Below the pieces are notes generated by a model. That model did not search any database and was not told the DNA's origin. It was given only the letters and a program-made list of their open reading frames with translations. The translations under genes were made by a program, and so were the position numbers. Shown here piece after piece: positions 27,601 through 37,456 of a stretch of 64,000 nt of DNA. Within the stretch, counting starts at the first letter, position 1, and each line of letters begins with the position of its first letter. Location of the stretch: positions 53,434 to 117,433 of the forward strand of contig NZ_JAASRU010000009.1 in the NCBI RefSeq assembly GCF_011761495.1. Direction: 5' to 3'. This DNA comes from Alkalibacillus almallahensis. Lineage in GTDB: Bacteria; Bacillota; Bacilli; Bacillales; Alkalibacillaceae.

Positions 27601-27795
27601 ATGACTCATCAGTTTAACTGCCTCGAATGTTCTAAGCTTCAAAATCAACTAAATCGTCAAAGTGAAATGATTTCCCAACTCGTTCGCATTGTCGCAACCA
27701 CGAATGAGCGTGTGATTGCTCTAGAAGAACGTGTAACCTCCCATTCCGATGTTAATGTTTCCTTTCCCAATTATTCTTCATCCCAAGTCAAATAG
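27601..27795 (+). CDS. Small conserved-looking protein, unknown function
   Basis: 64 residues with CLEC near the start and a helical coiled-coil centre (KLQNQLNRQSEMISQLVRIV ... RVIALEERV). No family recognised. It has a good ribosome site (AAGGGGGAA, about seven bases before ATG) and its own terminator just downstream (27821-27856), which together argue that it is a real gene rather than a chance frame. The Cys pair could bind metal. Cytoplasmic by sequence. Confidence 0.6.
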   Translation: MTHQFNCLECSKLQNQLNRQSEMISQLVRIVATTNERVIALEERVTSHSDVNVSFPNYSSSQVK

Positions 27796-27820
27796 TCACC
27801 TTTATGGTCTTGTCCTTTTG

Positions 27821-27856
27821 ACCAGCTTACCTCACCCGCAAGCTGGTTTCTTTTTA
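27821..27856 (+). terminator. Terminator after the 64-residue gene
   Basis: ACCAGCTT and AAGCTGGT pair around an 11-base loop, followed by TTCTTTTTATT. Confidence 0.8.
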
Positions 27857-27969
27857 TTGCGAGTCAAATCGACAAAAACACCTCTATTCCGTTAGTTGTC
27901 ATGATTAAAAAGGTAGTGTTATGATTGATAATGGAGTATTGTAAACAAAAGGATACGAGGTGCAACGAT

Positions 27970-30480
27970 ATGAAGCAATTACTAACCAAGGTGTTTGGGG
28001 ATTTGAATGAGAAACAGTTGAAAAAACTCCGAAAAACAGCAGATAAGATTGAAGCGTTAGAATCGAATACGAAATTATTGTCAGATACAGAATTACAGGC
28101 AAAAACAACAGAATTTAAAAATCGTTATGAAGCAGGTGAATCGCTGGATGCTTTATTACCTGAAGCTTATGCAGTTGCGCGTGAATCGGCTAATCGCGTG
28201 TTAGGCATGCGCCCGTTCTACGTACAATTAATTGGGGCGATTGCGATCCATCATGGTGATATCGCTGAGATGAAAACAGGTGAAGGTAAAACACTAGCGT
28301 CAACTATGCCTGCTTATTTAAATGCCATTAGTGGCAAAGGCGTTCATATTATCACTGTGAACGATTACTTGGCGTCACGTGACGCGGAAGATATGGGCGA
28401 ATTATACAACTGGCTCGGTCTAACAGTTGGTTTAAATACGAATGAGCTTGATAAAGAAGAGAAACGTGAAGCTTATGACGCGGATATTACGTATGGTACG
28501 AATAATGAATTCGGTTTCGACTATTTACGTGATAATATGGTGCTTTACAAAGAGCGCCGTGTCCAGCGTGAATTGAACTTTGCGATTGTGGACGAGGTGG
28601 ACTCGATTCTAGTTGACGAAGCGCGTACACCGTTAATTATTTCAGGTTCACAAAAGAAATCTCAGACTAATTATGTACAAGCTGACGGATTTGTTTCAAC
28701 GTTAACCCCTGAAGACGATTATACATTTGATGAAAAATCACGTAACGTCCAGTTAACGGAGTCTGGTATTACAAAAGCGGAAAATTACTTTAATATTGAA
28801 AACTTGTATGATTTGAATAACGTGTCACTGACGCATCATATTAACCAAGCGTTAAAAGCGCGTGTCGTGATGCAGCGTGATACGGATTATGTGGTTGAAG
28901 AAGATCAAGTGGTCATTGTCGACCAATTTACAGGACGTCTCATGAAGGGACGTCGTTATAGTGATGGCCTTCACCAAGCGATCGAAGCGAAAGAAGACTT
29001 ACAGATCCAAAAAGAAAGCATGACCCTTGCGACCATCACATTCCAGAACTTTTTCCGGATGTACAATAAGTTAGCTGGTATGACGGGTACGGCGAAAACG
29101 GAAGAAGAAGAATTCCGTGATATTTATAATATGAATGTTGTTTCGATACCGACCAACGAACCAATCATTCGTGACGACCGTCCAGATTTAATTTATAAAT
29201 CCATGGATGGCAAGTATAAAGCGATGGTTCAAGATATCAAAGAACGTCACGAAATGGGTCAGCCAATTTTAGTCGGTACGGTTTCTGTGGAGTCATCAGA
29301 ATTGATTTCTCAGCAACTGAAGAAAGCTGGCGTTAAACACAATGTCTTAAACGCGAAGAACCACTTTAAAGAAGCGGAAATTATTCAAGAAGCAGGTCAT
29401 AAAGGTGCTGTAACGATTGCGACGAACATGGCTGGTCGTGGTACAGATATCAAACTGGGTGATGGCGTCGTAGAGCTAGGTGGCCTAGCAGTTGTTGGTA
29501 CAGAACGTCACGAATCACGCCGTATTGATAATCAGTTACGTGGTCGTTCTGGTCGTCAAGGTGACCCAGGTGTATCACAGTTTTATCTTTCCATGGAAGA
29601 TGAGCTCATGCGTCGTTTCGGTTCAGAGCGTATGCATGCGATGATGGATCGTTTTGGTTTAAACGATGACCAACCAATCGAGAGTAAAATGGTATCCCGT
29701 GCTGTTGAATCTGCACAAAAACGGGTTGAAGGTAATAACTTCGATGCGCGTAAGCAAATCCTGTCTTATGACGATGTCTTACGTGAGCAGCGTGATATTA
29801 TTTACGAACAACGTAATGAAGTGCTCGAATCGGACAACTTGCGTGACATTATTATTGGCATGATTGAATCAACCGTGAAACGTAATGTTGAGGTTTATAC
29901 GCAAGAAGAAGACGAAGAGAACTGGGACCTTGAAAGTCTCGTTCAATTCTTAGAGGCTAATATTTTAGAGCCTGAAGAAATTTCAGCAGACGATCTAAAA
30001 GGCAAAGAGCCAGATGAGATTATTGAAACCATCATGGACGTTGTGAAGAAGAAATATGATGAGCGCGAAGAAGAATTAACAGATGAACAAATGCGCGAAT
30101 TTGAAAAAGTGATCTTACTGCGTACAGTTGACTCGAAGTGGATGGACCATATCGATCAAATGGATCAGCTCCGCCAAGGTATTCATTTGCGTGCGTATGG
30201 TCAAAACAATCCACTGCAAGAATATCAAATGGAAGGCTTCTCGATGTTTGAAGATATGATTGCTTCAATCGAGCAGGAAGTTGCGCGTTATGCAATGAAA
30301 GCTCAGATTCGAGAAAACTTACAACGTGAAGAGGTAGCTAAAGACGCAAAAGCTGTCTCTGGTGGCCGTCCTCAAGAAGAACAAAAACGCCAACCGATTG
30401 TGAAGAAGAAAGAAGTTGGCCGAAATGAACCTTGCCCATGCGGTAGCGGTAAAAAATATAAGCATTGCCACGGTGCATAA
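27970..30480 (+). CDS. secA: Preprotein translocase ATPase SecA
   Basis: 836 residues; motor that pushes unfolded secretory proteins through SecYEG. The helicase core has Walker [13 protein letters not shown] in [14 protein letters not shown], and motif VI in [20 protein letters not shown]. The helical scaffold reads [20 protein letters not shown]. The C-terminal zinc SEC-C motif [14 protein letters not shown], which binds SecB or the ribosome, is complete. ATG 27970 follows GAGGTG; the in-frame ATG at 27925 gives an atypical 15-residue extension. Closed by a strong terminator. Confidence 0.97.
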   Translation: MKQLLTKVFGDLNEKQLKKLRKTADKIEALESNTKLLSDTELQAKTTEFKNRYEAGESLDALLPEAYAVARESANRVLGMRPFYVQLIGAIAIHHGDIAEMKTGEGKTLASTMPAYLNAISGKGVHIITVNDYLASRDAEDMGELYNWLGLTVGLNTNELDKEEKREAYDADITYGTNNEFGFDYLRDNMVLYKERRVQRELNFAIVDEVDSILVDEARTPLIISGSQKKSQTNYVQADGFVSTLTPEDDYTFDEKSRNVQLTESGITKAENYFNIENLYDLNNVSLTHHINQALKARVVMQRDTDYVVEEDQVVIVDQFTGRLMKGRRYSDGLHQAIEAKEDLQIQKESMTLATITFQNFFRMYNKLAGMTGTAKTEEEEFRDIYNMNVVSIPTNEPIIRDDRPDLIYKSMDGKYKAMVQDIKERHEMGQPILVGTVSVESSELISQQLKKAGVKHNVLNAKNHFKEAEIIQEAGHKGAVTIATNMAGRGTDIKLGDGVVELGGLAVVGTERHESRRIDNQLRGRSGRQGDPGVSQFYLSMEDELMRRFGSERMHAMMDRFGLNDDQPIESKMVSRAVESAQKRVEGNNFDARKQILSYDDVLREQRDIIYEQRNEVLESDNLRDIIIGMIESTVKRNVEVYTQEEDEENWDLESLVQFLEANILEPEEISADDLKGKEPDEIIETIMDVVKKKYDEREEELTDEQMREFEKVILLRTVDSKWMDHIDQMDQLRQGIHLRAYGQNNPLQEYQMEGFSMFEDMIASIEQEVARYAMKAQIRENLQREEVAKDAKAVSGGRPQEEQKRQPIVKKKEVGRNEPCPCGSGKKYKHCHGA

Positions 30481-30486
30481 TGATGC

Positions 30487-30524
30487 AAAACCCGTTCTGA
30501 TCAGTCAGAACGGGTTTTGTTTGT
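30487..30524 (+). terminator. Terminator after secA
   Basis: AAAACCCGTTCTGA and TCAGAACGGGTTTT form a 14-base-pair stem; the downstream arm ends in TTTTGTTTG. Confidence 0.88.
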
Positions 30525-30732
30525 TATTTAGCGCACAAACATAATGTATGGAGTTGGTTATACTATTCATTAGTTAATTGCCGTATTCCGAATTCGACTT
30601 TATTCGACAACACACTACTCCTTCTATAAAAATTATGACAATTTGGTTATGAACCTAGCTAAGAGCTGTTATTTCGCGTTTTTAATGGTACAATATGGTT
30701 AGCATTAATTATTAGAGGTGACAAAATACGTT

Positions 30733-31837
30733 ATGGATTTAGCAGATATTCGCAATGAATTAAACCAAATGGAAGAGCAACTCGACAATTTCAGGGGGTC
30801 TCTTTGACTTTACGAGTTATCGCGATCGAATTGCTGAATTAGAAAACCAAATGACGGATCCGTCTTTTTGGGATGATCCGAGTGCAGCGCAAAAGGTGAT
30901 TAGTGAAACGAACGGGTTAAAAGAACTTGTTCAAGGTTATGATCACTTAGTTGAAAGTGTTGAGAACCTAGAAGTATCTTATGAACTTGTTAAAGAAGAG
31001 CAAGACGAAGAACTATTCGAGGACTTGAAAGAGCAAGTCCAAAAAACGCGTCAAGCAATTGATCAATTTGAACTTAATATCTTATTAAGCGAACAGTATG
31101 ATCAAAATAATGCGATCATTGAAATTCACCCAGGCGCTGGTGGCACGGAATCACAGGATTGGGCAGAAATGTTACTACGCATGTATACTCGTTATGCAGA
31201 ACGCAAAGGCTTTAAAGTGGACACGCTCGATTATTTACCTGGTGATGAAGCAGGTGTGAAAAGTGTCACATTGCAGATTAGTGGGCATAATGCTTACGGT
31301 TATTTGAAAGCAGAAAAAGGCGTGCATCGCCTCGTTCGTATTTCGCCGTTTGATTCATCGGGCCGTCGTCATACATCATTTGCGTCCTTGGATGTCATGC
31401 CGGAATTTAATGATGAAGTTGAAATTGAAATCAATCAAGATGATTTAAAAACTGATACGTACCGAGCTAGTGGTGCAGGTGGTCAGCACGTCAACACAAC
31501 TGATTCAGCTGTTCGCATTACCCACTTACCAACCAATATCATCGTGACATCGCAAGCTGAACGGTCACAGATTAAGAACCGTGAACAAGCGATGAAAATG
31601 TTGAAATCGAAGTTGTATCAGCGAGAGATTGAACGTCAGCAGCAAGAAATAGATGACATTCGTGGTGAATTGAAGGAAATTGGTTGGGGAAGTCAAATCC
31701 GATCTTATGTTTTTCATCCTTATAATATGGTCAAAGATCATCGCACGAATGTTGAAATCGGGAATACTGAAGCTGTGATGAACGGAAATCTTGATCCATT
31801 TATTAATGCCTATTTACGCTCGAAAATTGATGGTTAA
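30733..31837 (+). CDS. prfB: Peptide chain release factor 2, programmed +1 frameshift
   Basis: RF2 releases peptides at UGA and UAA. It is read as 30733-30804 joined to 30806-31837, 367 residues. The first 24 codons end CTT followed by an in-frame TGA (30805-30807). The Shine-Dalgarno-like AGGGGG (30793-30798) sits just before the shift site TCT-CTT-TGA-C, the classic autoregulatory arrangement. The UGA-recognition motif [12 protein letters not shown] and the catalytic GGQ in [15 protein letters not shown] are present. Start ATG 30733 is 12 bases after AGAGGTG. It follows secA as in B. subtilis. When RF2 is scarce the ribosome slips and more RF2 is made. Confidence 0.96.
30793..30808 (+). promoter_or_regulatory. 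prfB programmed frameshift site
   Basis: AGGGGG stimulator, three-base spacing, slippery CTT and the recoded TGA followed by C. The combination matches known bacterial prfB recoding sites. Confidence 0.95.
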
Positions 31838-31887
31838 TTTTTGAGCGTTTTGGGAACATATATAGTAAAGCATAAGGAGGGCATAAC

Positions 31888-32217
31888 ATGAAAAAATGGT
31901 TGTTAATTGGATTTATCAGTTTCATGATGATCTTAGCCGCTTGTGGCGGTGGCGATAACAGTGGATCTGATGGTGGAAGTGAAGAAGGCAATGCAAATGA
32001 AACAGCACAAGGTGAAGAACTATTCCAACAAAACTGTGCATCTTGTCACGGTGGTGACTTAACTGGTGGTACAGGCCCAGATTTAACGAATGCAAGTGAC
32101 AGTTATGATCAAAGCGAAATTGTCACGATCATCACTGAAGGTAAAGGAAGCATGCCTGCACAAGATGTAAGCGAAGATGAAGCTTCACAAATTGCAGACT
32201 ATGTCCTAAGCCAATAA
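31888..32217 (+). CDS. cccB: Cytochrome c-551 lipoprotein
   Basis: 109 residues. The signal peptide ends in the lipobox LAACGGG, with Cys19 or so as the lipidated residue, so the protein is anchored outside the membrane. An acidic Gly/Ser linker follows, then a class I cytochrome c domain with haem motif CASCH and the distal Met ligand in GKGSMPAQD. Electron carrier in respiration, similar to B. subtilis CccB, which is also next to prfB. RBS AAGGAGGGC. Terminator downstream. Confidence 0.92.
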   Translation: MKKWLLIGFISFMMILAACGGGDNSGSDGGSEEGNANETAQGEELFQQNCASCHGGDLTGGTGPDLTNASDSYDQSEIVTIITEGKGSMPAQDVSEDEASQIADYVLSQ

Positions 32218-32232
32218 AGTTTTGAAAGACTG

Positions 32233-32264
32233 AATCCCTAGCAGTGGTTGTTAGGGATTTTTTA
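32233..32264 (+). terminator. Terminator after cccB
   Basis: AATCCCTA and TAGGGATT pair around an 11-base loop, followed by TTTTT. Confidence 0.8.
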
Positions 32265-32602
32265 TGTCCAAATTTATGAAAAACATAAATAACGATTCAG
32301 AAATAACTTCATAAATTACTAGAATGAACCGATATTAAAACTAATCACCTTTCGAGCAAATTGGCGTTTTTCATCCAATGATAACCAGTATTTTTACAAA
32401 AGATATCGCAATTGAAAAGAAAATGTAATATTATATCCGCAGATAATTCGACTTAAACATGTTATAATATTTTATAAATCGTGAAATTAGATAGGTTTAC
32501 CAATCAGACACTGATCGATTCAGTCATTTGGTAATCGTTTATTCAATAGAAAAATTATTAGAGTTGCTTATTAAGGCAACGGGGGGAACATGGTGAAATA
32601 GT
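32265..32602 (+). promoter_or_regulatory. ftsE upstream region: promoter element, hairpin leader, micro-ORF
   Basis: AT-rich. A TATAAT (32463-32468) is the best -10, with no good -35. The presumed leader contains nested inverted repeats, TTACCAA (32497-32503) with TTGGTAA (32528-32534) enclosing ACTGA/TCAGT. The ribosome site GGGGGGA (32581) is followed by a three-codon frame, ATG GTG AAA TAG (32590-32601), ending one base before the ftsE ATG. Confidence 0.5.
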
Positions 32603-33289
32603 ATGATTGAAATGGAGAATGTACATAAAGTTTACGATAATGGCGTAACAGCTTTAAGTGGTGTTACGACCAAGATTGAAGACGGTGAGTTTGTTTACGT
32701 TGTTGGCCAAAGTGGTGCTGGTAAGTCGTCATTTATTAAATTAATGTACCATGAAGAAGTGCCATCGGACGGAAAAGTTCAAATAAATCATGTCGATATA
32801 GGCAGCATCAAAAAGCGACAGGTTCCATATTTACGTCGAAGTATTGGCGTTATCTATCAAGACTTTAAACTTTTACCCAAGATGACAGCTTATGAAAATG
32901 TTGCTTTCGCGCTTGAAGTGATTGAAGAGAATCCACGTAAGATTCGTCGTCGCGTGATGGAAGTTTTAGATAAAGTTGGGTTAAAGCATAAAGCTCGATT
33001 TATTCCAGCGCAATTGTCAGGTGGTGAACAGCAGCGTGTCGCGATCGCGAGAGCCATTGTAAACAATCCTAAAGTTGTAATCGCGGACGAGCCGACTGGT
33101 AACTTAGACCCAGATACATCATGGGAGATTATGCGTATTTTTGAAGAAGTCAACGACACAGGTACAACGGTCATTATGGCAACGCACAGCCGTGAGATTG
33201 TGAATACAATCCGTAAACGTGTGATTGCGATGGAAAATGGACAAGTTGTCAGAGATGAGCATCGAGGAGAATACGGCTATGAAGATTAG
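32603..33289 (+). CDS. ftsE: Cell division ABC-transporter ATPase FtsE
   Basis: 228 residues; ATPase partner of FtsX, relaying signals to peptidoglycan hydrolases outside the cell. Walker A GQSGAGKSS (about 35-43), signature LSGGEQQR, Walker B VVIADEP, H-loop THSREIV. The protein start MIEMENVHKVYDNGV aligns with Bacillus FtsE. The true ribosome site appears to lie before a three-codon micro-ORF, so translation may re-initiate. Overlaps ftsX by 11 bases. Confidence 0.95.
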   Translation: MIEMENVHKVYDNGVTALSGVTTKIEDGEFVYVVGQSGAGKSSFIKLMYHEEVPSDGKVQINHVDIGSIKKRQVPYLRRSIGVIYQDFKLLPKMTAYENVAFALEVIEENPRKIRRRVMEVLDKVGLKHKARFIPAQLSGGEQQRVAIARAIVNNPKVVIADEPTGNLDPDTSWEIMRIFEEVNDTGTTVIMATHSREIVNTIRKRVIAMENGQVVRDEHRGEYGYED

Positions 33290-34172
33290 TACATTGAGAA
33301 GACACGTAAGAGAAGGAGCAAAGAATTTAATACGAAATAGTTGGATGACGGTTGCAGCTGTTGGCGCCGTAACAACGACATTAGTGTTAGTCGCAGCCTT
33401 TTTGATTTTAATTCTAAACTTAAACCAAGTAGCTGAAAACATTGAATCTGACGCTGAAATTCGAGCGTTTTTAGAGTTGAATACAAATGATGAAGAAGTT
33501 GAATCAATTGGTAATGAAATCGAAGGAATCTCTCAAGTTACAAGTTATGAATTCTCTTCTAAAGAAGAAGAGTTAGAAAACTTAATTGATGATCTCGGCG
33601 AAGAGGGTGAATCTTGGGAACTCTTTGAACAGGATAATCCACTCAATCACGTTTTTGTGATTCAAACAGAAGATGCTGAAGATCTATCACCAGTCGCAGA
33701 TCAAATCGGACAAATTGATAAAGTAGAAAGTGTTGAATATGGTAGTGCAACGGTTGATCGTTTACTACAGTTCAATCAATATGCTCGTTATATAGGGATA
33801 GGCTTCATTGCTGCTTTATTATTAACGGCGATATTCCTTATTTCGAATACGATTAAGATGACAATCAATGCACGTAGTGAAGAGATTGGTATTATGCGTT
33901 TAGTAGGCGCAAAAAATAGTTTTATTCGTGGTCCGTTCTTCGTTGAAGGATTATTAACGGGTGTGATCGGATCTATTATTCCAGTTACAGCTGTTTTAGT
34001 AGGTTATCATTTCCTATATGTCAATCTGAATGACCGCTTAAACTTTGAATTTATTGAATTGCTACCATGGAATCCATTTGCATGGCAGTTATCATTAATG
34101 TTACTTGGAATTGGTGCTTTTATCGGCATTTGGGGAAGTGTCATGAGTGTTCGTAAATTCTTACGGATCTAA
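33279..34172 (+). CDS. ftsX: Cell division protein FtsX
   Basis: 297 residues; four membrane segments (about 25-47, 175-197, 222-242 and 268-290), with a large acidic extracellular loop of about 120 residues between the first two. The loop is thought to contact a hydrolase. The cytoplasmic block ISNTIKMTINARSEEIGIMRLVGA is characteristic. Start ATG 33279 is preceded by CGAGGAGA within ftsE; a longer frame from 33225 is rejected. The LytM gene follows by 46 bases. Confidence 0.94.
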   Translation: MKISTLRRHVREGAKNLIRNSWMTVAAVGAVTTTLVLVAAFLILILNLNQVAENIESDAEIRAFLELNTNDEEVESIGNEIEGISQVTSYEFSSKEEELENLIDDLGEEGESWELFEQDNPLNHVFVIQTEDAEDLSPVADQIGQIDKVESVEYGSATVDRLLQFNQYARYIGIGFIAALLLTAIFLISNTIKMTINARSEEIGIMRLVGAKNSFIRGPFFVEGLLTGVIGSIIPVTAVLVGYHFLYVNLNDRLNFEFIELLPWNPFAWQLSLMLLGIGAFIGIWGSVMSVRKFLRI

Positions 34173-34218
34173 TAACTTATTAATCTATCAATCCAAACAA
34201 TAAAGAAGGGGAGAAACA

Positions 34219-35640
34219 ATGTTGACGAAAAAGTGGTTGGCTTTTTTAACGTTAACAGTCGTAATTACTGGCGTGATGATTTGGTCAGGAACAACTACGG
34301 CTGAAGCAAATGATTCAGTAGAGGAAATTGAAGAAGATTTAAAAGAAGTTGAAGAAAACAAGAAAGAGATTAATAGTGAACTAGAAAATCTACAAAGTCA
34401 GTTAGAAGAATTAGAATCTGAGAAGTCTGAAACTGAGGACGAGTTAGCTCAAATCAATAACGAAATCGAGAAAGCTGAACTTGAAATTCGTGAAAAAGAA
34501 TTAAGTATTGAGCAAACAGAAACTGAAATTCGTCAGTTAGAAACTGAAATTAAGAAACTTGAGAATGAAATTAAAGAATTAGAAGCTGAAATCAAACAAT
34601 TAGAAGAAGAGATTAAAGCAACGAAGAAACGGATTGAAGAACGCGAGGTTGTCTTAAAGGATCGACTCCGCACATTGCAGAAAAATGGCGGCTCGGTTCG
34701 ATACATAGAAGTCCTTATGGGGGCTAGTGATTTCGGTGATTTAATTAGTCGGTCATCAGCTGTTAGCAAGGTGATGGATCAAGACCAAAATATCTTGGAC
34801 GAGCATTTTGCTGATAAGAAGAAGCTAGAAGAAACCATGACAGAAGTCGAAGAATCAAAAGCACAGGTCGAAGAAAACAAAAAGACTGTTGAACAAAATA
34901 AGCAAGAAATGGAATCAAAACGTGCAACACTTGTTAAGCAAAAAGACGATCTAGATCAACTAGTGGCGAACTTGGATGAACGTAAAGAAGAACAAGAAGT
35001 CATTTTAGCTAACTTGGAAGAAGAGCAGGAAAAAATGCACAATCATAAAATGTCACTAGCTGAAGAGCAAGAAGTACTAAGTAATCGTGAAGCAGCATTG
35101 GCTCAAGCGAAAGAAGAAGCCAAAGAACGAAAGAGACAACGTGAACGTGAACGTCAACGTGAGGCTGAGCAGAATTCTGGAAACTCAGGGAATTCAAGTG
35201 CTTCAAGTAATTCAGGTGGTGGAGCTCCACCAGCAGATACTGGCAGTAAATTCATGCGCCCATTGAACGGTTACTTAACAGATAGCTTTGGTACTCGTGG
35301 CGGCACACATAATGGTATTGATGCTGGTAGCAGTAATAAGACGACTCCAATCTACGCTGCAGCAAGTGGCGTCGTGTATAAATCTTATCGCAGTAGCTCT
35401 TACGGAAACGTCGTATTTATTACCCATAATATTGACGGTGTCACATATGATACGGTTTATGCTCATATGTCTAGAGTTCATGTAAGTACGGGCCAAACGG
35501 TTGAGCGTGGCCAACAAATTGGAAATATGGGCTCGACGGGTCGTTCAACTGGACCACATTTACACTTTGAATTGCATCGTGGTAGTTGGAATTCTGGGAA
35601 AACGAATGCAATCGATCCGCTTCGATACTTTGGTTTTTAA
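34219..35640 (+). CDS. EnvC-like coiled-coil M23 (LytM) peptidoglycan hydrolase
   Basis: 473 residues. Signal peptide (about 1-30), then a long Glu/Lys-rich coiled coil (about 35-280), a Ser/Gly/Asn linker, and a C-terminal M23 peptidase domain (about 340-473). Its zinc motifs are complete: HNGIDAG, with His and Asp ligands, and GPHLHFEL. This suggests an active endopeptidase rather than a degenerate activator like E. coli EnvC. Gene order makes it the likely target activated by FtsEX. Its role matches that of CwlO in B. subtilis, though the enzyme class differs. RBS AAGGGGAG; terminator at 35688. Confidence 0.9.
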   Translation: MLTKKWLAFLTLTVVITGVMIWSGTTTAEANDSVEEIEEDLKEVEENKKEINSELENLQSQLEELESEKSETEDELAQINNEIEKAELEIREKELSIEQTETEIRQLETEIKKLENEIKELEAEIKQLEEEIKATKKRIEEREVVLKDRLRTLQKNGGSVRYIEVLMGASDFGDLISRSSAVSKVMDQDQNILDEHFADKKKLEETMTEVEESKAQVEENKKTVEQNKQEMESKRATLVKQKDDLDQLVANLDERKEEQEVILANLEEEQEKMHNHKMSLAEEQEVLSNREAALAQAKEEAKERKRQRERERQREAEQNSGNSGNSSASSNSGGGAPPADTGSKFMRPLNGYLTDSFGTRGGTHNGIDAGSSNKTTPIYAAASGVVYKSYRSSSYGNVVFITHNIDGVTYDTVYAHMSRVHVSTGQTVERGQQIGNMGSTGRSTGPHLHFELHRGSWNSGKTNAIDPLRYFGF

Positions 35641-35687
35641 AGATAGCGACTATACACACAATATCTATTAAGACACTTTTTAATTTT

Positions 35688-35718
35688 AAAAGCATCGCAC
35701 CTTATGTGTGATGCTTTT
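35688..35718 (+). terminator. Terminator after the LytM gene
   Basis: AAAAGCATCGCAC and GTGTGATGCTTTT pair with one mismatch around CTTAT. Confidence 0.8.
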
Positions 35719-35800
35719 ATGTTATAATGAAATAATAGTCCGTCGATACTGACGATGGCCGTGATTTTAGTGATCGATTTAACGAAAAGTGGTGAAAGAA

Positions 35801-37312
35801 TTGAACATAAGTCGAAAGTTTTTAATCCTAGTAATCTTGGCAGCCTTTTTGGTCGGGGGCGCTATTTCGGCAACAGTTGTTTCGGTTGTAGCTGATGGTG
35901 AATCAACTGAAGAGAAAAGCGCTTCGAATGAAGAGGGTCAATCATCTAACGGTGAATCCGATGAAGCACAGTCGTCGGAATCGGATAACAACCAGTCAGA
36001 GCAAAATGGTGATACGCCACAAGAATTATCGCAAATTGATAATTTAGTCCAATCAATCGAAGAATATTACCTCAAAGATGTTGATGAGGAAACCCTGTAT
36101 GAGGGAGCGCTTCAAGGGGTTGTGAGCGCCTTAGATGACCCGTTTAGTCAGTATATGAACGAAGACATGACGGAACAGTTTAATCAATCGCTCGAATCTT
36201 CATTTGAGGGTATTGGTGCAGAGGTGACTCAACGTGATGGTTATATTACAGTTGTTTCGCCAATCGCCGACTCACCTGCAGAAGAAGCTGGGTTAAGACC
36301 CAATGATCGGATTTTAGCTGTAGATGGTGAATCAGTTGAAGATCAATCGGTTAATGAAGCTGTTCAAATTATTCGCGGCGAAAAAGGGACCGATGTTGTA
36401 TTAACGATTCAGCGTCCTGGTGAAGAAGAGACGTTTGATGTTACAATCACTCGTGATGAAATTCCATTAGAAACAGTTACCTCAAGTGTTCAAGAATATG
36501 AGGGCAATACTGTTGGCGTTTTAGAAATCACGTCATTCGGTGAAGGAACAGCAAAAGAATTTGAAGAAGAATTAACATACTTAGAAGAAGACGAGAACAT
36601 TGATGGATTAGTCTTAGATGTAAGAGGGAATCCAGGCGGTTTATTTAATGCGGTTCAACAAATGTTATCGCATTTCATGACAGATGAGAATCCGTTTGTT
36701 TATACAAAACGTCATGATAGTGAACGAGATCCTTATTACGTTGACGGTGGCGAGAAGAAAGATTATCCAATCTCAGTTGTGATTAATCGGGGTAGTGCGA
36801 GTGCTTCTGAAATTCTAGCAGCAGCATTAAATGAAGTGAACGGTTACGAATTAATCGGTGAAACAACCTTTGGTAAAGGGACAGTCCAACAAACGATGCC
36901 GTTAGGTGATGGTATGCTGAAGCTAACGGTTTATGATTGGATCACACCAGATGGTAATCGTATTCAAGATCAAGGTGTTGACCCAACGATTGAACAACGT
37001 CAACCAGAATATTTCTATTCTACTTTAATTCAATCAGACGATACGCTTGAGTATGACATGACTGGTGATGGGGTCGAGAAACTTCAACAGATGCTTGATG
37101 GTTTAGGTTATGAGGTTTCTCGGACAGATGGTTATTTCGACCGTAGTACCGAATCAGCTGTAGAGAACTTCCAAGAGGAAAACAGTTTAGATGTCACGGG
37201 AGCTCTTAATGATGAAACAGAGCGCATACTCGAAGAACAAATCTTAGATGCCGTCTCAAATCCTGAAAATGATGTTCAGTTGCAACGTGCGATTGAAGCA
37301 TTATATGAGTAA
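35801..37312 (+). CDS. ctpB: S41 C-terminal processing peptidase (CtpB-like)
   Basis: About 503 residues. N-terminal membrane helix (about 8-28), an acidic Ser/Glu/Asp linker (30-75), a PDZ domain (about 120-205), the S41 protease with Ser in NRGSASASEI and Lys in GETTFGKGTVQQT, and a C-terminal peptidoglycan-binding domain (about 425-490, EKLQQMLDGLGYEVSRTDGY). It cuts exported substrates at their C-terminus; in B. subtilis CtpB acts in SpoIVFA processing. The start is ambiguous: GTG 35789 and 35792 lie in the GGTGAAAG ribosome site, so TTG 35801 is preferred. Confidence 0.9.
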   Translation: MNISRKFLILVILAAFLVGGAISATVVSVVADGESTEEKSASNEEGQSSNGESDEAQSSESDNNQSEQNGDTPQELSQIDNLVQSIEEYYLKDVDEETLYEGALQGVVSALDDPFSQYMNEDMTEQFNQSLESSFEGIGAEVTQRDGYITVVSPIADSPAEEAGLRPNDRILAVDGESVEDQSVNEAVQIIRGEKGTDVVLTIQRPGEEETFDVTITRDEIPLETVTSSVQEYEGNTVGVLEITSFGEGTAKEFEEELTYLEEDENIDGLVLDVRGNPGGLFNAVQQMLSHFMTDENPFVYTKRHDSERDPYYVDGGEKKDYPISVVINRGSASASEILAAALNEVNGYELIGETTFGKGTVQQTMPLGDGMLKLTVYDWITPDGNRIQDQGVDPTIEQRQPEYFYSTLIQSDDTLEYDMTGDGVEKLQQMLDGLGYEVSRTDGYFDRSTESAVENFQEENSLDVTGALNDETERILEEQILDAVSNPENDVQLQRAIEALYE

Positions 37313-37319
37313 AAGTTAA

Positions 37320-37349
37320 AGATGACTCCAGAGTGGGTCATCTTTTTTA
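37320..37349 (+). terminator. Terminator after ctpB
   Basis: AGATGAC and GTCATCT pair around a ten-base loop, followed by TTTTT. Confidence 0.85.
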
Positions 37350-37456
37350 CCTAGATGAGTTAGGGCAATCAGGCTGTTTAAGATGATCAAGCAGGAATTC
37401 TCATTAAGATAACGAAAAATAAACGTGATTAAGATGTCGTATAAGGGGGGATTTAG

